From NCBI RefSeq assembly GCF_033296635.1, contig NW_026944030.1, positions 186,001-250,000 on the forward strand: DNA of 64,000 nucleotides, read 5' to 3'. Origin of the DNA: Dichotomopilus funicola. Lineage: Eukaryota; Ascomycota; Sordariomycetes; Sordariales; Chaetomiaceae. The translations under genes were made by a program, and so were the position numbers. Numbering within the stretch: the stretch's first letter is position 1; the number at the start of each line of letters is the position of its first letter. Shown here piece by piece: positions 19,589 through 32,478 of the stretch. The notes beneath the pieces were generated by a model. The model did not search any database, was not told the origin of the DNA, and was given only the letters and a program-made list of their open reading frames with translations.

Positions 19589-22500
19589 TCAAGCATGCTT
19601 CTCCAAACTCTGCAAATTCACCAACTCCGCATACCTCCCATTCCTCTTCATCAACTCCCCATGCGTCCCCTGCTCCACCACCCGCCCCTGATCAAACACA
19701 TAAATCACATCCGCTTTCTGAATCGTACTCAACCGATGCGCCACCGCAATCGTCGTGCGTCCCTTGGCCGCCTTATCCAGCGCGGCCTGCACCACATGTT
19801 CACTCTCCGAATCCAACGCACTGGTCGCCTCATCCAGCAACAAGATCTTCGGATCACGCACCAGCGCGCGGGCGATGGCGATGCGCTGCTTTTGCCCACC
19901 GCTGAGGAGGGCGCCCTTGGAGCCGACGACGGTATTGAAACCGTCGGGGAGAGAGAGGATGAAATCGTAGATGTTGGCTTCTTGGCAGGCGAATTTGATT
20001 TGGTCGTCGGAGACTTGGTGGGGCGAGCCGAGGAGGATGTTTTCGCGGATGGTGCCTTGGTAGAGGGTGGGTTCTTGCGAGACGAGGGCGATGAAGGAGC
20101 GGTATTCGTTGACGTTGAGGGAGGAGATTTCTTTGCCATCAATAAAAATGCCGCCGGCGAGGGGGTCGTAGAAGCGTTCGAGAAGCGCGATGGTGGTGGA
20201 TTTGCCGCAGCCGGAGGCGCCAACGAGAGCGACGTATTGGCCGGGTTGGATGGAGAGGTTCAGGCCGCGGAGGACGGGCTGTTCGGGGCGCGTGGGGTAG
20301 CGGAAATGCACGTCGCGGAACTCGATGTTGCCGTCGACCGCGGGGAGTTTCTCGCCGTCGGCGGCCCAGGTGTCGACGATGGGCTTGCGGTCGAAGAGGG
20401 TCTTGAGGTCGCGCGAGGCTTCGACGGCTTTGCCCATGTCCGGGGCGAAGCTGAAGACGGAGCCGGCGGACTGCGCGCCGAAGATGACGGAGGAGAAGAC
20501 GATGAAGAATTGGAACATGGAGTACTCGTGGCGGGCGATGAGGGTACCGCCGTACCAGAAGCCGAGGGCGAAGGCCAGGAACATGAAGGATTGCGAGGCG
20601 GCGTACAGCAGGCTGGACTTGAGCACGGAGATCAAGCTGGCGCGCTGCTGCACGGCGAGCGAGGCGCGGTACTGCGCGAGAACGTCGTCCTCGCGGGTTA
20701 GGGCGGCCACGGTGCGGATGGCGGTGATGGCCTCGGAGGCGTAGCTGGCGGAACCGGAGTAGGCACGCTTGGCGCGGCGTTGGTAGTGCGCCAGCATCCA
20801 GAAGCGGAAGAAGCCGCAGCCGATGAGGATGGGCATGGTGGCGATGCAGACGAGGGCGAGCTTCCAGCCGATGGAGAGGGCGACGACACAGGCGGCGATG
20901 AGCGTGGTGTTGACCATGATGAGGGTTCCCAAGGTCGAGCCGCTGAGGCCGGCGACGTGGGTGGTTTCAGTGCTCAGGAACGAGGTGAGGGCGCCGGCCG
21001 AGTTCTCGTCGCGGTCAAAATACTCAACGTCCTGGCGCAGCATCGACCGCAGCGACCGGTCACGCACGCGGTGGATCAGCCGCTCACTGCACTTGGCGAA
21101 GACGACGCCCTGCGCGACGAAGGAGATGAACATGACGATCGCCAACATCAGGTACATAAGCGACCAGAACGAGGCTTCACGCTGGATCGTGGGGATGCTT
21201 TCCTCGGTAACAGGGACCGACCTGGGTGTGTTAGTCAGTTTCTGGTGTACTTATATAATAATAGTCAGTGACAACAAGGAGAGAAAAAGAACTTACAGAG
21301 CACTGATGAGCTTGGCGAAAAAGACAGCCTGGGTCGGGTTACCACCACCACAGATAGCCGAGAAGAAGAACCCAATAACCATCAACTTCCACTCCTCACG
21401 GTTAAAGCTAGCAATGACCTTGATAAGCGTCCACAGACCATACTTCTGCTCAGCCTCCTTCTTACGCGCAGCAAGCGCCATCGAACTGGCACTCTGCTGC
21501 GACTGGGTCTTGTTCAGCTTAGCACGAATATCGTCCTCAGGATCCTCAGGCACAGCAGCAGCACCAGCGCCCTTGCTCGTGCTGCCGCGAGTCGATGACT
21601 TGCGCAGCTGGATGCCCTCGGTCTCTTCCTTGGTCAGCAGCTCCTCTTCCTCAGCCGTCATCTCATTGACCGCCGCGATAGCCTGCGCCGTGACGAGGTT
21701 GTAGTACGCGCCGCGCTTCTCGAGCAGCTCGTCGTGCGTGCCTTGCTCGACGATGCGGCCCTGCGACATGACGACGATGTTGTGTGCGTCGCGGATGGTG
21801 GAAAGACGATGGGCGATGGTGATGGTGGTGCGGCCTTCGGAAGCGACCTCGAGAGCGGCTTGGACAACGCCTTCAGATTTGGTGTCCAGAGCGGAGGTGG
21901 CCTCGTCGAGCAACAAGATCTTGGGGTCCGACACGACGGCGCGGGCGATGGCGATACGCTGTTTTTGTCCACCGCTGAGCAGGAACCCGCGCTCGCCGAC
22001 GTTGGTCTGGTACCCCTCGGGCAGCGAGCTGATGAAGTCGTGGGCGTTGGCCTTTTTCGCGGCGTCCTCGATGAGCTCCTTTTGCTTCTCGGGGCCCTCG
22101 AGCTCCCACTTGGTGCCGATCAAGCCGTGGCGGATGTTTTCGAAGATGGTTGTACCGAAGAGAGTGGGCTCCTGCGACACCAAGGCGATCTGCTGACGAA
22201 GCCAGCGGAGGTTGAGCGTCGAGATGTCCACGTCGTCCAGGAACACGGCGCCCTCGAGGGGCGAGTAAAACCGCTCGACCAAACCGATGATGGTCGACTT
22301 GCCGCTACCGGAAGCGCCCACGAGAGCGGTGACCTTACCCGCGGGGATGTTGAGCGACACGCCGTCCATGACGACCACCTCGGGCCGCGACGGGTACACG
22401 TGCTTGACGCCCTCGAGGCGGATGGTGCCGGAGACCTTCTCGAGCTTGATGCCTTCCCCGCTGGACGGGTCGATGGGCGACTGCCGGTCGATGGTGCTGT

Positions 22501-23716
22501 AGATCTTGGCCGCGGCACCCACGGCGGTGGTGAAAGCCTGGATGTTGGGGGCCACGTTGCCCAGGTTGAAGGCGCCGATCATGACACTCATCATGACGAT
22601 GAGCACCTTGCTGAGGGCGACCTCGCCGCCGACTAGAAAACGCGAGCCCATCCAGAAGGCCAGGCCGTAGTTGAGGTACAGGATGGTCATCATGCTGGCG
22701 ATCATGATGCCCAGCGTGCTCTTGAGCTTGAAGCCAAAGGTCTCGGCCCGAATCAGGTGGCTGTCGTACTGCTTGGCCAGCCGGTCCTGCGTGCCGAACG
22801 CCACGGCATTGCGCACGCTGCTGATGACCTCCTCCGCGATCGACCCGCCCTGCGCGTACGCCGCAATGTTCTGCCGCGAGTACCGCACGATGAACCGCGA
22901 GACGGTCCCCATGCACAGCACCAGCGCCACGACTGTGCTCAGCAGGATGAGCGTCAGCTTCCAGAAGCTCACAAACCCGATGATGAACGCCGCGACGAAG
23001 GTAGCCACCGCCGACAGTGTCAGTCCGACCTTCTCCGAGATGCCCTCCTGGATCAGGTTGGTATCCGCCGTGATGCGCGTCGTCACTTCACCCGCACCCA
23101 ACTTGTCGAAGAAGCCAATGTTTTGCTTCATGCAGCTCTCCAGGTAGTGCTCGCGGATCTTGGCGCTGATGTGCTCGCCCGTGTAGATGAAGCCCACTGT
23201 GGCGATGTACGCCGTCACAAACTCGCCGATCGCCAGGTACACAAAGTAGAGAACCAACCGCCCGAGCTCGCTAGTGAACTCGTCGTATGTCAGGCCGGAG
23301 CCCGGTGTGAAGTACGACTGGAACGTCCCCTGGAGGTTACCGAAGATGACCGTCATCAGCGGCAGTGCGGCACCCGAAGCGATCGCGCAGAGAGCGGCCA
23401 CCACAATGATGATCAGATCGTTGCGGGATGAGTAGCGGTAGAGTGTGGCCAAGCCGACTTTCACCTCGGGGGTGAAAACCTGGTCTCGGAGGATCTTGGC
23501 CTCCCGCTCGGGGAGGTGGGCGTAGGGATCAGCCTCGGCGGCATCTTTGGGAGGGGCGACGACCACCTTGCTGTCGGCCTTGGCGAGGTCAATGGCATGG
23601 TCGTTGTTGTCGTTGTCTGTAGTTTCGCCGTTGGTCGACTCGCGCGCGGACGAGACGGGGTTCGGCGTGGGAACCGCGCTCTTCTCGCTCTTCTCGTTTA
23701 ACTCGGAGACGCCCAT
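19589..23716 (-). CDS. full-length ABCB-type multidrug transporter (Mdr1/Pmd1 class)
   Basis: Plasma-membrane ATP-driven exporter of hydrophobic compounds. Two exons, 21297-23716 and 19589-21221, joined in phase 2; 1350 residues, the size of fungal Mdr1 proteins. The layout is TMD-NBD-TMD-NBD. The N-terminal ~90 residues are hydrophilic. The first half has six predicted spans, Walker A GASGSGKST near residue 467, signature LSGGQKQRIAIARA near 578, and Walker B ILLLDEATSALD. The acidic linker is near residues 700-770. The second half repeats this, with Walker A GASGCGKST near residue 1140 and an identical signature and Walker B. Both sites look catalytically complete. Some family members confer azole or leptomycin resistance and others are housekeeping. 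The gene lies next to the tandem family but is unrelated to it. Confidence 0.95.
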
Positions 23717-26700
23717 GATGAGAATGAGAAAGAGGGAACCTTCAAGGAAGGAATTCGGTGTGGGTGGTTGGTGTTGCGGCCTCTTCTTCTCCTCCCGCTA
23801 TCACCAGGCCTTGGGGGAACAGCGCTGGGACCGGGTTAGGCGAAAAGCCGAGAGAACGCGCACGGAATGGGCGCTTTTCCTAATCGTGTACGCAATGTCG
23901 AGAGGGGGGTGCGTGGTGTCTACTGCAGATATTTTAAAAGTCAAAGCCAATGCGGAGCTCAGGCCGATCGATGTCAAAGCCCGGTTGCTCGAACTCACGC
24001 AGGAACTGGCATGGGCCCTCCGAAACGATAGTACGGATAGTGGTGATGAAATCGAGGGAGGGAAATCGGAAGCTAGCCAGGAACAAAGAATCACGGGCAG
24101 CAGGCTATTTTCTATATTAACTCCAAAAAGGAAACCCTCCATCCCCATGGAACGCGCACCACGGTCTCCTCCAGGAGCCCGTCGGAACTCGGGACAAACT
24201 AAATTCGGCCGGCCCCCCGACGTTCAGACAAGCGCGCATCGGGTCCGACGTAAACGATTTCCAATACCACTTCAGGTTATCAAAAGTCGGCAGGTCCCCC
24301 CTCGCTCTCGTTCACAAATTCCCGACCAATTAGGCTCGCCGAACCAAAACGAGAGCGAGCCCGCCCCATGTCAAAATGGAAGGAACCAAGCGAAGCACAG
24401 GAAGCCATCGAAACAGACAGGGGTGGGGGCCTTGCTGATCCACCCGGATTCGGCACAGAATTGGGCAAAAGAGTCACCACCGGAGACTTCCAGACTTTCT
24501 TTCCTTGAGTGCTTGCCACTGGCCCGACCCCGACGACCTGAGTACCCCGTTTCCCCAGTGCCCCTGCCACTGTGCGGACGTCTCAGCCTTGACGGGAGCC
24601 TCAGCTTTAGCCCAGCCATCGTGCCATCGAAGCGGCCCAGCGATGAGAACAGACTCATACACACGGGCAGAGTCATCGTATCCGTTCTTACGGATACCTA
24701 TGTCGTGTAACTATACGCTGGGTCTCAAACACCATACGCACTCTCGGCGCCGCCCAGCCGCTCAAACGCCCACCGCACAGGCATCTTCTCTATCAGGCCG
24801 CGTGGGCTCCCAGCCCCCACCCTGGCTTGTAGCTCCACTGTGTAAATTGCAGGGTCTCGTCGCTGAAATCCGTTCGGTTGGCTTTCATGGAAAAGGGAGG
24901 ACTTTTGGTCCAAAACTTCGGTCTCAAAAAAAAGAACAAAATATCCCCCACCACACCTGCATGCAAGTTATGCCTTCCCTGATGAGATAACTTGGAACGA
25001 TCGGGCACACCGCTCGCTCAGCAGTCAATCTGCATACATAGTAACCCAATCCGATGTACACTACTCCGTGCCGATGCTTGTTTCCCTTTCCAGGTTCCCA
25101 ACGCTGAGATCAGACAGCTCCCGTTTGCCTGTCGAGGAATCAAAAGGAAACATTGCTTTGAAATGCGTCATATCGGGACCCGATCCGCTATGCAGCCCCC
25201 GACTGAGAAGGGGGCGAGGGCGGACGTGGATGTGATTTGACGTTTGGGCGAAAAAAGGCACAGCTTTTCCCGTCGGTCCCCAGCCGCCCCACAACACCCG
25301 CACCCACCGAGATGAGAAATCGGGGCCCCGGGGTTTATTACGACCCGATCCCGACCCCCCCAAGCCTCCATCTCCATGATTCATCTCCCAAAACCTTCCT
25401 TCCAAAATCAACGGCGCGGACTCGGGGAGGGCGTGACAAAGCACACAGTACGTCCGTACGGGTATACAGTACAGATTACGCGCGGCTGGGGAATTCCTCT
25501 TCGTCCAAGGAATGCGACAAGCTGCTCGGCCGTTAATGGTAACGTTATCAGATCCCATGGAAGGTTGCGATCAGCTCTTGTCATCTTCGCGGCATCATCA
25601 ATGGCTGCCTTCTAGCCATGATTTTGTGGTGGAAAACTAGAAGTCAACATTGAAATTGGAACAAAGTTTCGTGTTTGACACGTTTTTCCATTCCTTGGCC
25701 CACGTGTTTTGGGGGGAAATCGTCCGCTAAACGTGAACGTTAGTTACCAATGCAAGCCAAACAAGACCCGGCTCGCCAAAACTGCCCATCAACAACACGA
25801 TGACTAGCAGTCCCCCCCTGTGTGGGACAAATGCGGCTCATTTTCCGTTCCCCCCCAGCCCAGCCCAGCCGTTCGGCGGAATGCAAACAAAAACAAGGGG
25901 CTTCTTCTTCCTTCACTCCACTACATTTGTCACTACCACAGTAGGAGCTGCGCCCCCGTCCCCTTCTCGAGCTAAAGCCCGCGAAAGCTTTCTCTCGGCC
26001 GACCGTTTCAAGGACAATTCCTGTTCCTAAATTTGTATTCGTATTGTTGATCCCTCTCGGGGTCTCGCAAACGGACATAATCGGAGTTTGCCGGAGTGAA
26101 GACCGTGTGTGCGTCTTCGCCGTCGGTCCCCTCTCTACACTACGTTACTACGTTGGTTTAGCTCTGCGTCCTGCAGTCAGCAAGACTGCTCGTCAGTGAC
26201 TCGAGTAGGAAAGTGCTTGGTCGGATTCCATGCACATCTGCAGGTCAAAAAAGTTGTGGTGTGAGTGTGGAGGGACTGTGTATGTTACTGTGTAAGACTT
26301 GGGTGTTGTCCGATCCGACCGACACCTACTTGAACCTGCACGTGCAGCAACCGAGGACTGGCAGCCTGGAAGGTCTACAAATACACAGTAAAAACGATGT
26401 GTTATAACTTGGACCTTTATACAGACGTTGCCTAACCTCAAGGCTGCTCTTGCGAGGCAGCAATCCGCATACAGAGTAGGGTCGCCAGGACGGAAGCCTT
26501 AGATCTCCTTCCATCTTGACTGACAAACAAGGCGTCCGTCACTCGGTCCGTCCCGTTTGGTCGTGGGGTTGTGATGTGATCGGCTGGCTGACAGGACTTG
26601 GCCAGAGGCCTGGGGGCCCTGGCCGCTCGCTGCTTCGGACGGGAAAAACCCCGACGCCTATCGAGGAGGGGCTCTTTCTTATCGGCCAATTCTTGGCGGG

Positions 26701-26942
26701 GATGCAGCGACACCGCCCAAAAATTACCACGGCAGAAAAAAAAAACGAAGAAGAGCACTGGCTCTGCATTTGGTTCCATATCGCTGAGGATCCGTGCAAA
26801 CTTGTATTGACAATTCTGGTGACAACACCACGCCCTGAAAAAAAACCAATCCAATTCCTGCTATTTTTTTTCAGCAACATAACTCCAATCCCCAATTACA
26901 CCGATTTTCCCATAAAATCTACCCTCAAACATAACGCCCACC
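23717..26942. other. 3.2 kb between the ABC transporter and MRT4 without a confident gene
   Basis: The ABC transporter and MRT4 are divergently transcribed, so both promoters lie here. A plus-strand frame of 331 codons runs from ATG 23715 to 24710 and is treated in the findings as unproven. From 24711 to 26900 the sequence is mixed in composition with several C or G runs (for example 25349-25360 and 25814-25822). It has only short, unconvincing frames. Just before MRT4 there is a short A/C-rich leader. No transposon or RNA gene is recognised. Confidence 0.5.
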
Positions 26943-27869
26943 ATGCCCAAGTCAAAACGCGCCAAGGTCTACCACCTCACCCAGGTGACCAAGAAGACCC
27001 GCGAGCAAAAGGACAAGCTGTTTTCCAATATTCGGGAATGTATCCCACAGTACCAGCACTGCTTTGCATTTAGCATTGACAATATGAGGAACAACTACCT
27101 CAAGGAAGTCCGCCATGAACTGTCCGACTGCCGGTACGTTATTCCTCCGACCTTCTAACCCTTAACCAAAAAACCACGATATCTTGAAACGAAAATTAAC
27201 ACTAAACCGCGTGCCCACAGCATCTTCTTCGGCAAAACCAAACTCACCGCCCGCGCCCTAGGCAGCACCCCCGAAGAATCCCAAGCCGACGGCCTCCACC
27301 ACCTCACCCGCTACCTAACCGGCTCCGTCGGCCTCCTCTTCACCAACCGTTCCCCCGCCACCATCGAGTCCTATTTCGCCTCCCTCACCCACGTCGATTT
27401 CGCGCGCGCCGGCACCGTCTCCCCGCGCACCATCACCATCCCCCCGGGCATCGTCTACTCCACCGCGGGCGAAGTCCCCCCCGAACATGACGTTCCGGTC
27501 TCGCACACGCTGGACCCGGAACTACGCCGGTTGGGGGTGCCGACGAGGATGGTGAAGGGGAAAGTTTGTTTGGGGGGGGATGAGACCGGGGAGGGGAGTG
27601 TGGCGGGGTATACGATTTGTAGGGAGGGGGAGGTGTTGGATTCGAGGCAGACGAGGTTGTTGAAGTTGTTTAGTATTTGTTTGAGTGAGTTTAGGGTGGG
27701 GTTGTTGGCGTATTGGAGTGCGGCGTCCGGGGAGGTGACGGAGTTGGAGGGGGCGAAGGAACGGGAGGCTGCTTTGGCGTTGCAGCAGGGGCAGCAGGGG
27801 CAAAAGAAGAGGAAGAGTGCTGGTGGTGAGGAGGAGGAGGAAGATGATGAAGAGGAGGACGATGAATAA
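26943..27869 (+). CDS. mrt4: ribosome assembly factor MRT4 (uL10/P0-like)
   Basis: Nucleolar trans-acting factor that occupies the stalk base of pre-60S particles before P0 replaces it. Two exons, 26943-27133 and 27221-27869, joined in phase 2; 279 residues. The N-terminus MPKSKRAKVYHLTQVTKK and the segment NIRECIPQYQHCFAFSIDNMRNN (residues about 29-51) are diagnostic of Mrt4, as are IFFGKTKL and VSHTLDPELRRLGVPTRM. The protein ends in an acidic run (EEEEEDDEEEDDE) in place of the stalk-binding peptide of true P0, which supports Mrt4 rather than uL10. The start is the first ATG after a CCACC context. Confidence 0.95.
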
Positions 27870-29380
27870 TACCGCCTTACTCCCTCCCCAGCATGTTTGT
27901 CCGTTCGTCCATCTCACGGGGTGAACCAGCGGGATGGATATAAGTTGTGACGGGGACCTATTTGTTCTATTCGTTTGTTTGCTGATTGGTCTGCTCCTGT
28001 TCCATTTCACATTGTGTCATATCGGGGAACTCTTTTGCATGATACCATAGCTTTTCTCAGGCTTGGGTTTCTTTCGGGGTTTGGCGTCTCGGGGATATAA
28101 GGCAGGGGCTAGTGGAACAAAAAATGAAAAGGAGAGAGACAGAAAACAAAATAGAGCCGTTCATGCCATCAAGAGGTTACTAGTCTAATCATGCTGGGAG
28201 AAACCACTGAGTGAGGTTCTTGCTCAACTATGTGAAGTGCTCTGTCTGCTTAGCATTTCTCGAGCACGCCTCGCCAATCCGAGTACCTGCCACGCGACCT
28301 ATGTACCTGGGTGTCAAGCAACTGAGAAAGAGGAAAAAGTTAACCAGCCATGAGGAGTGTGCCCAAACCGGCTCTCATACTCCTCGTCCACATGGTAGGA
28401 GGGCGAATACAAAGAGGCCCCCATTTTCTAGCCGAGAACGATGAGCAACGACGCCTCGTCTCCCAAGGTCGGAGTAGGAAATAACACTTCCTTACCTATC
28501 TACCTACCTCTCATACATTCTCCCATGTTTCTCCCTCCGCCCTTGCCGCCCGCCCAGTTATATGATCGTCATCATCACAGAGAAAGAAAAAAAAGGGAAA
28601 GAAACAATTATTACCTAAGATCTCACCGCCGTCCCGTCATAATCCGTCCCCTTACTTACTCCCCACTCAGTCTTTGTCTCTCTGTCATGTCGTCTGGCTG
28701 TCTCTTACTCGATATCTTTTCCCATCTCCCCTTTTGATATTGGTTTTGGCTACAAGCGTCCAGAGCGCAAAGAAAACATTAAAATGGAAAAAAGGTAAAA
28801 TAAATACAAGACGAAGAAAGAATCGGCGTATTACCTTCCCCGTGAACACTTTGTTAGATACTCGCTAAAGGCCGTCCGTCCTAACTGGCCCAGGCGGTCT
28901 TAGAGCAGCACTGAAGAATTGTACAGGAAGAGGTGCTGGACACCTGGATATCCGTGGATAGTTACGTCCCCATACCTCTTCGTTTCTCCAGATTTGCGTG
29001 GGATAATCGTGGGTGAAGCCTGGAAACAGTCCGGTATGAAACAAGGCTTGCCCTGTCTGGTGGATGGTGAACGGCCTGGTGAAACCGGGGTTGAAAGAGT
29101 TTGTTACCTTGCCGAGAAGAGGAGAGGTTATGTGGAAGGTTGTTTTGCCGGGCCAGGACTGGCTTTGGATTGGCTCCAGTTTGTTTGCTGTGTTTCTGCA
29201 ACCTGCAAAGGTCTCTCTGGAAGAGATAACCGGATGGCTTACCCTGGCTTACCCTCATTTCCAGGACGAGAGGAATCAGGGAGGTAGGCAGGCAGGAAGA
29301 CGGAAGAAAACGACAGTGAAGAAAGCAGTGATACCCACCACACAAGACACGGATTACCCTGTCCATGGGGTCCGATCTTG
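27870..29380. other. convergent intergenic region between MRT4 and U1-70K
   Basis: 1.5 kb between two 3' ends. It has purine-rich AAAGAAA stretches (28095-28150 and 28580-28610) and pyrimidine-rich ones (28480-28560). Open frames such as 28441-28737 and 28919-29287 plus have no recognisable content. Nothing else is seen. Confidence 0.5.
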
Positions 29381-30983
29381 CTAGTAGCGTCGCAACTTCC
29401 TGGGGTCTTCATAGCCGCCGCCGTCGTAGCCGCGCTTGCGCGAGTCGTCGTGATCTCTGGGCCGGTCATAGTCCCTACCGCCACCACTGCCGTTGCCGTA
29501 ATACCCACCATTCTCACCACCCCCAGCACCTGCACCGCCGCCTCCACCGCCACCTCCTCGGTCACCACCGCCGCCGCGGTCGCCACGAGGTCGGATGGGT
29601 TCCATGTTGCTGCCAGATTGCCGGGGGTTGCGGTCGCGGAAGCCTCCGCCACCACCACCGCCTGACCTGTCATCATATGAGCGAGAGCCGCCGTCGCGGC
29701 CACCATACCCACCGCCATCCCGTCGGTTATCACGGCCGCCATAACCACCACCGCCGCCGCCGGGGCCACTAGGAGCGTTAGGGGGGCCGCCAAACCCGCG
29801 ATCACGGCCACCAAATCCACCGCCTCCACCACCACCGGGACCAGAACGGAAACCGCGGTCACCACCGAAACCACCTCCACCACCGCCCCTGAAGCCACGA
29901 TCACGGCCGCCGCGGAATCCACCGCCAAAGCCACCCCGGAAGCCACCACCTCCGAACCCGCCGGGGCCCATGGGCCGGGCCATGGATGCCTTGGTGTAGC
30001 CGCGGCCGCCGAGACCGCCGCCCAGACGACGGGGCTTCCAGCCCTTGACAGTGCGGCCCCTCTCAACATCAACCTTGATGCGGCGGTCCTTGATGCGGAT
30101 ACCATCACATCCATCTAGAGCAGCTAGTTCACGCATGCGCCAAGATGCGCAGTTGTCAGTAACGCCTTACCAGGAGACAAGATACTACCTTTGCGGTGGG
30201 GACAAACGCAGGTAACAGGAGGGAGGGTGGGTAAGAAGGAAGGACTGGCAAGCTTGAGGGCCATGGGGAGCGTCCTGGGGGTGGGTTCCGGCAAGCGGCG
30301 GGATGGTATCGGTGCTGTTTCAGAATCAAAGTGGCGGCATTACCTCTCATGTCTTTCTCACGCTCAAATACTACAAAGCCGTAGCCGCGGTGAGGCTTCT
30401 GTTTCTTGTTTCCCTTTTCATGGGCGTGGGTGTCGCGGATAATGCGGATCTGCCAGAGGTTGGTTGAGTAAATCTGATAAAGCCATCGAAAAGAGAAAAG
30501 AGAAAGAAGGGGACAACATACGCGCTCAATAGACCCAAACCGTCCAAACTCGCGCTCTAGGTCCTTTTCGTCCGCGTTGTAGTCCAGACGCGCGACGATC
30601 AGAGTTTTAAAGGCATCGCCTCGGATGTTAGGGTCATCGTGTGGTGTATCTGTTCAAAGCGCAACCATGGTTAGCCCTACAGTCCATCTAGAATCAAGGA
30701 CAAATCGATCCGTGATCATACAATTCTTCGGCCCTTCGGTAACCAGCGCCTCAGCCTGCTCGACCTTCTCGCGCTTCTTGCGGTCGCGCGCCTCAAGCCA
30801 GCTCTCGGTCGGGTTGTACTCGTGCTCGCGATCATATTCAGCCAGCGCAGGCAAAAACTGGGCGATGCCCGACACGGCAGCGGTCCGGCGCTGCTCGGGC
30901 GCGTGATCGGAAGGCGGAACCCAGCGCAGCGGAGGGCGCGGCGCGAAGAGCGCGAGGAGGTTGGGCGGGAGACGGTCCGTCAT
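29381..30983 (-). CDS. snp1: U1 small nuclear ribonucleoprotein 70 kDa (U1-70K/Snp1)
   Basis: Spliceosomal U1 snRNP core protein that binds stem-loop I of U1 RNA. Four exons: 30722-30983, 30522-30649, 30344-30449, 29381-30123; 412 residues. The N-terminal U1-70K motif (LPPNLLALFAPRPPLRWVPP) is followed by a helix and one RRM at about residues 95-175, with RNP2 LIVARL and RNP1 RGYGFVVF. The linker VDVERGRTVKGWKPRRLGGG is characteristic of U1-70K and separates it from other RRM/RGG proteins. The C-terminus is a long Gly-rich RGG/GGF domain plus Arg-Asp-Tyr repeats, ending KLRRY. Exon 4 starts at 30123 after an ACTAG acceptor, which restores the conserved AALDG reading. Intron 3 is long (220 nt) for this window. 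Confidence 0.93.
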
Positions 30984-31557
30984 TGTGTGGGAGAGGAATT
31001 GAGTCCCGGTTTAATCGGATCCGGGTTGAATTGGGTCGGAAGACCTTGATATTCGAGTGGGGTGGGAGGTGGAAAGTGCGACCCGGCCTGGGCCTCGGAT
31101 GTTGGTCGTTGGAAGACGCGCAGGGCGAAACCGTGTCGGATCGAATAAATTTCCGACGAAGGATTCGATCCTCGTTCGCGCAGACAGATGACAAAAATCG
31201 ATTGAACTCCGCTCCCGTTGACTCGCGCGCCGCCTTGCAGAGTCGCCGATGATGGTGTGGGGGAAACCGGGCGGCGTCGTGAACTGCGACGAGGGATGAA
31301 GATGGAAGGATTTCCGAGCTGGCAGAAAATCAGAGAGCTCGCGATGTGCAGCCAGAGAGCCAAGCAAGCAGAGCAGGGCTTGGACCGTGCGAGGACCGAG
31401 GACAAGGTCAACCAATGACATGCGTGCTGCCCCACCTATTTTCTCTGGCTGTCAGAAGCGGGTCCAAGTCCCATTTTCTGATTCTTGGTGGTGCAACTTC
31501 GCGGTCCCTCATGTTCTGTGAAGGTGAACGACGACGACGACGAAGCCGGCGGCCAAG
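30984..31557. other. divergent U1-70K/mL43 promoter region
   Basis: 574 nt between the start codons. The sequence is balanced in composition and has only short antisense-type frames. No further feature is seen apart from an ACG trinucleotide run (31528-31541) just before the mL43 start. Confidence 0.55.
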
Positions 31558-32102
31558 ATGACGATCAGGGCGTTGCAACAAGTATCCGTCGGCCGGGTAT
31601 GAGACCCCCTCCCCATTCTCAAGACTACCAACACAAATTCTGACTCTCTCGTCCTACACAGAATGGCGTCGGGTCCTTCGTCCTGCAATGCAAGAAGCTA
31701 GACTTCCACTACTGCGACTTTGGCGGGAGTTCCAAAGGGATGAAGTACGCTCACCACCACTATCACCCTCACAGTTAAACCCCGTTGCCAAAATTAACCC
31801 ACCTCCCCAGCGGCTTCATCAAATCCCTCCTCCCGGCATTCGTTACCGCCAACCCGCAAGTCGAATTCTCCGTCTCCCCGCGGCCCTCGCGCCACCCGGT
31901 CATCATCGCCCAGTACATCAACGGCCGCGAGAAATCGGTGTGTGTCCGCAACATGCAGCCGTACGAGATCCTCAAGAAGGCGACGCTCCTCCGCGACTCC
32001 AACGGCGAGAAGAACAAGCGCACCGTTAAGCCTGTCCGGTCGATCAACGAGTCTGTTCGTGGTGTATGGTCGCCGTACCATGGGAATGGGTTGCGGGTGT
32101 AA
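31558..32102 (+). CDS. mitochondrial large-subunit ribosomal protein mL43
   Basis: Component of the mitochondrial 54S subunit, in the L51/S25/CI-B8 thioredoxin-like family. Three exons, 31558-31596, 31662-31744 and 31811-32102, restore 137 residues, the usual family size. The recognisable core is the segment LQCKKLDFHYCDFGGSSKGM followed by GFIKSLLPAFVTANPQVEF. Next come RHPVIIAQYINGREKSVCVRN (about residues 64-84) and the conserved tail with SVRGVWSPYHG. The short basic N-terminus (MTIRALQQVSVGR) fits mitochondrial import. No acid P-loop or extra domain is present. Confidence 0.92.
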
Positions 32103-32478
32103 GGGGGAGGGGGTTATGTTTTAGGTTGGAAGGAGTGGAAGGAGTGGGATTGGGAGAGGAACATAGATCTGGTTGTGGTTGGGGTTGCTGGGGGGTTGTT
32201 ACATGTACGAGTGGACTGTATATGGCGCAAATATGTGTTTGTATCAATATGAAATGACGCTACGTTATGCTCGGGTTCCCTTATCAGGTCGTTTGAATCT
32301 ACAATCAAGTGTGTTACAGATAGATGATCATACAGAATACAAGGACAGGCAGGCTGATGATCGGATCCTTCATCCAATTTTTTGTCTTTATTATTTTGTT
32401 TCAATTCTCCATTTGGTCACGCTGCCCCTTATTGTGCCCAGGGCAGGCTACATCTGTCTACTTTTCTAGCAGCTCGAT
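32103..32478. other. convergent spacer between mL43 and TPI
   Basis: 376 nt containing the 3' regions of both genes. G-rich immediately after the mL43 stop, then AT-rich with TTTTTTGTCTTTATTATTTTG-like sequence near 32378-32400. No coding frame. Confidence 0.6.

Noticed and set aside
19595..22636. Long plus-strand frames (19595-20701 and 21734-22636) opposite the ABC transporter
   Set aside because: They are antisense shadows of GC-rich coding DNA; their composition (Glu/Gly/Asp/Val-rich) mirrors the transporter codons and no domain is present.
29381..30983. Gly-rich protein as a fibrillarin/GAR1 or generic RGG protein
   Set aside because: The N-terminal LPPNLLALFAPRPP motif and the GRTVKGWKPRRLGGG linker are specific to U1-70K.
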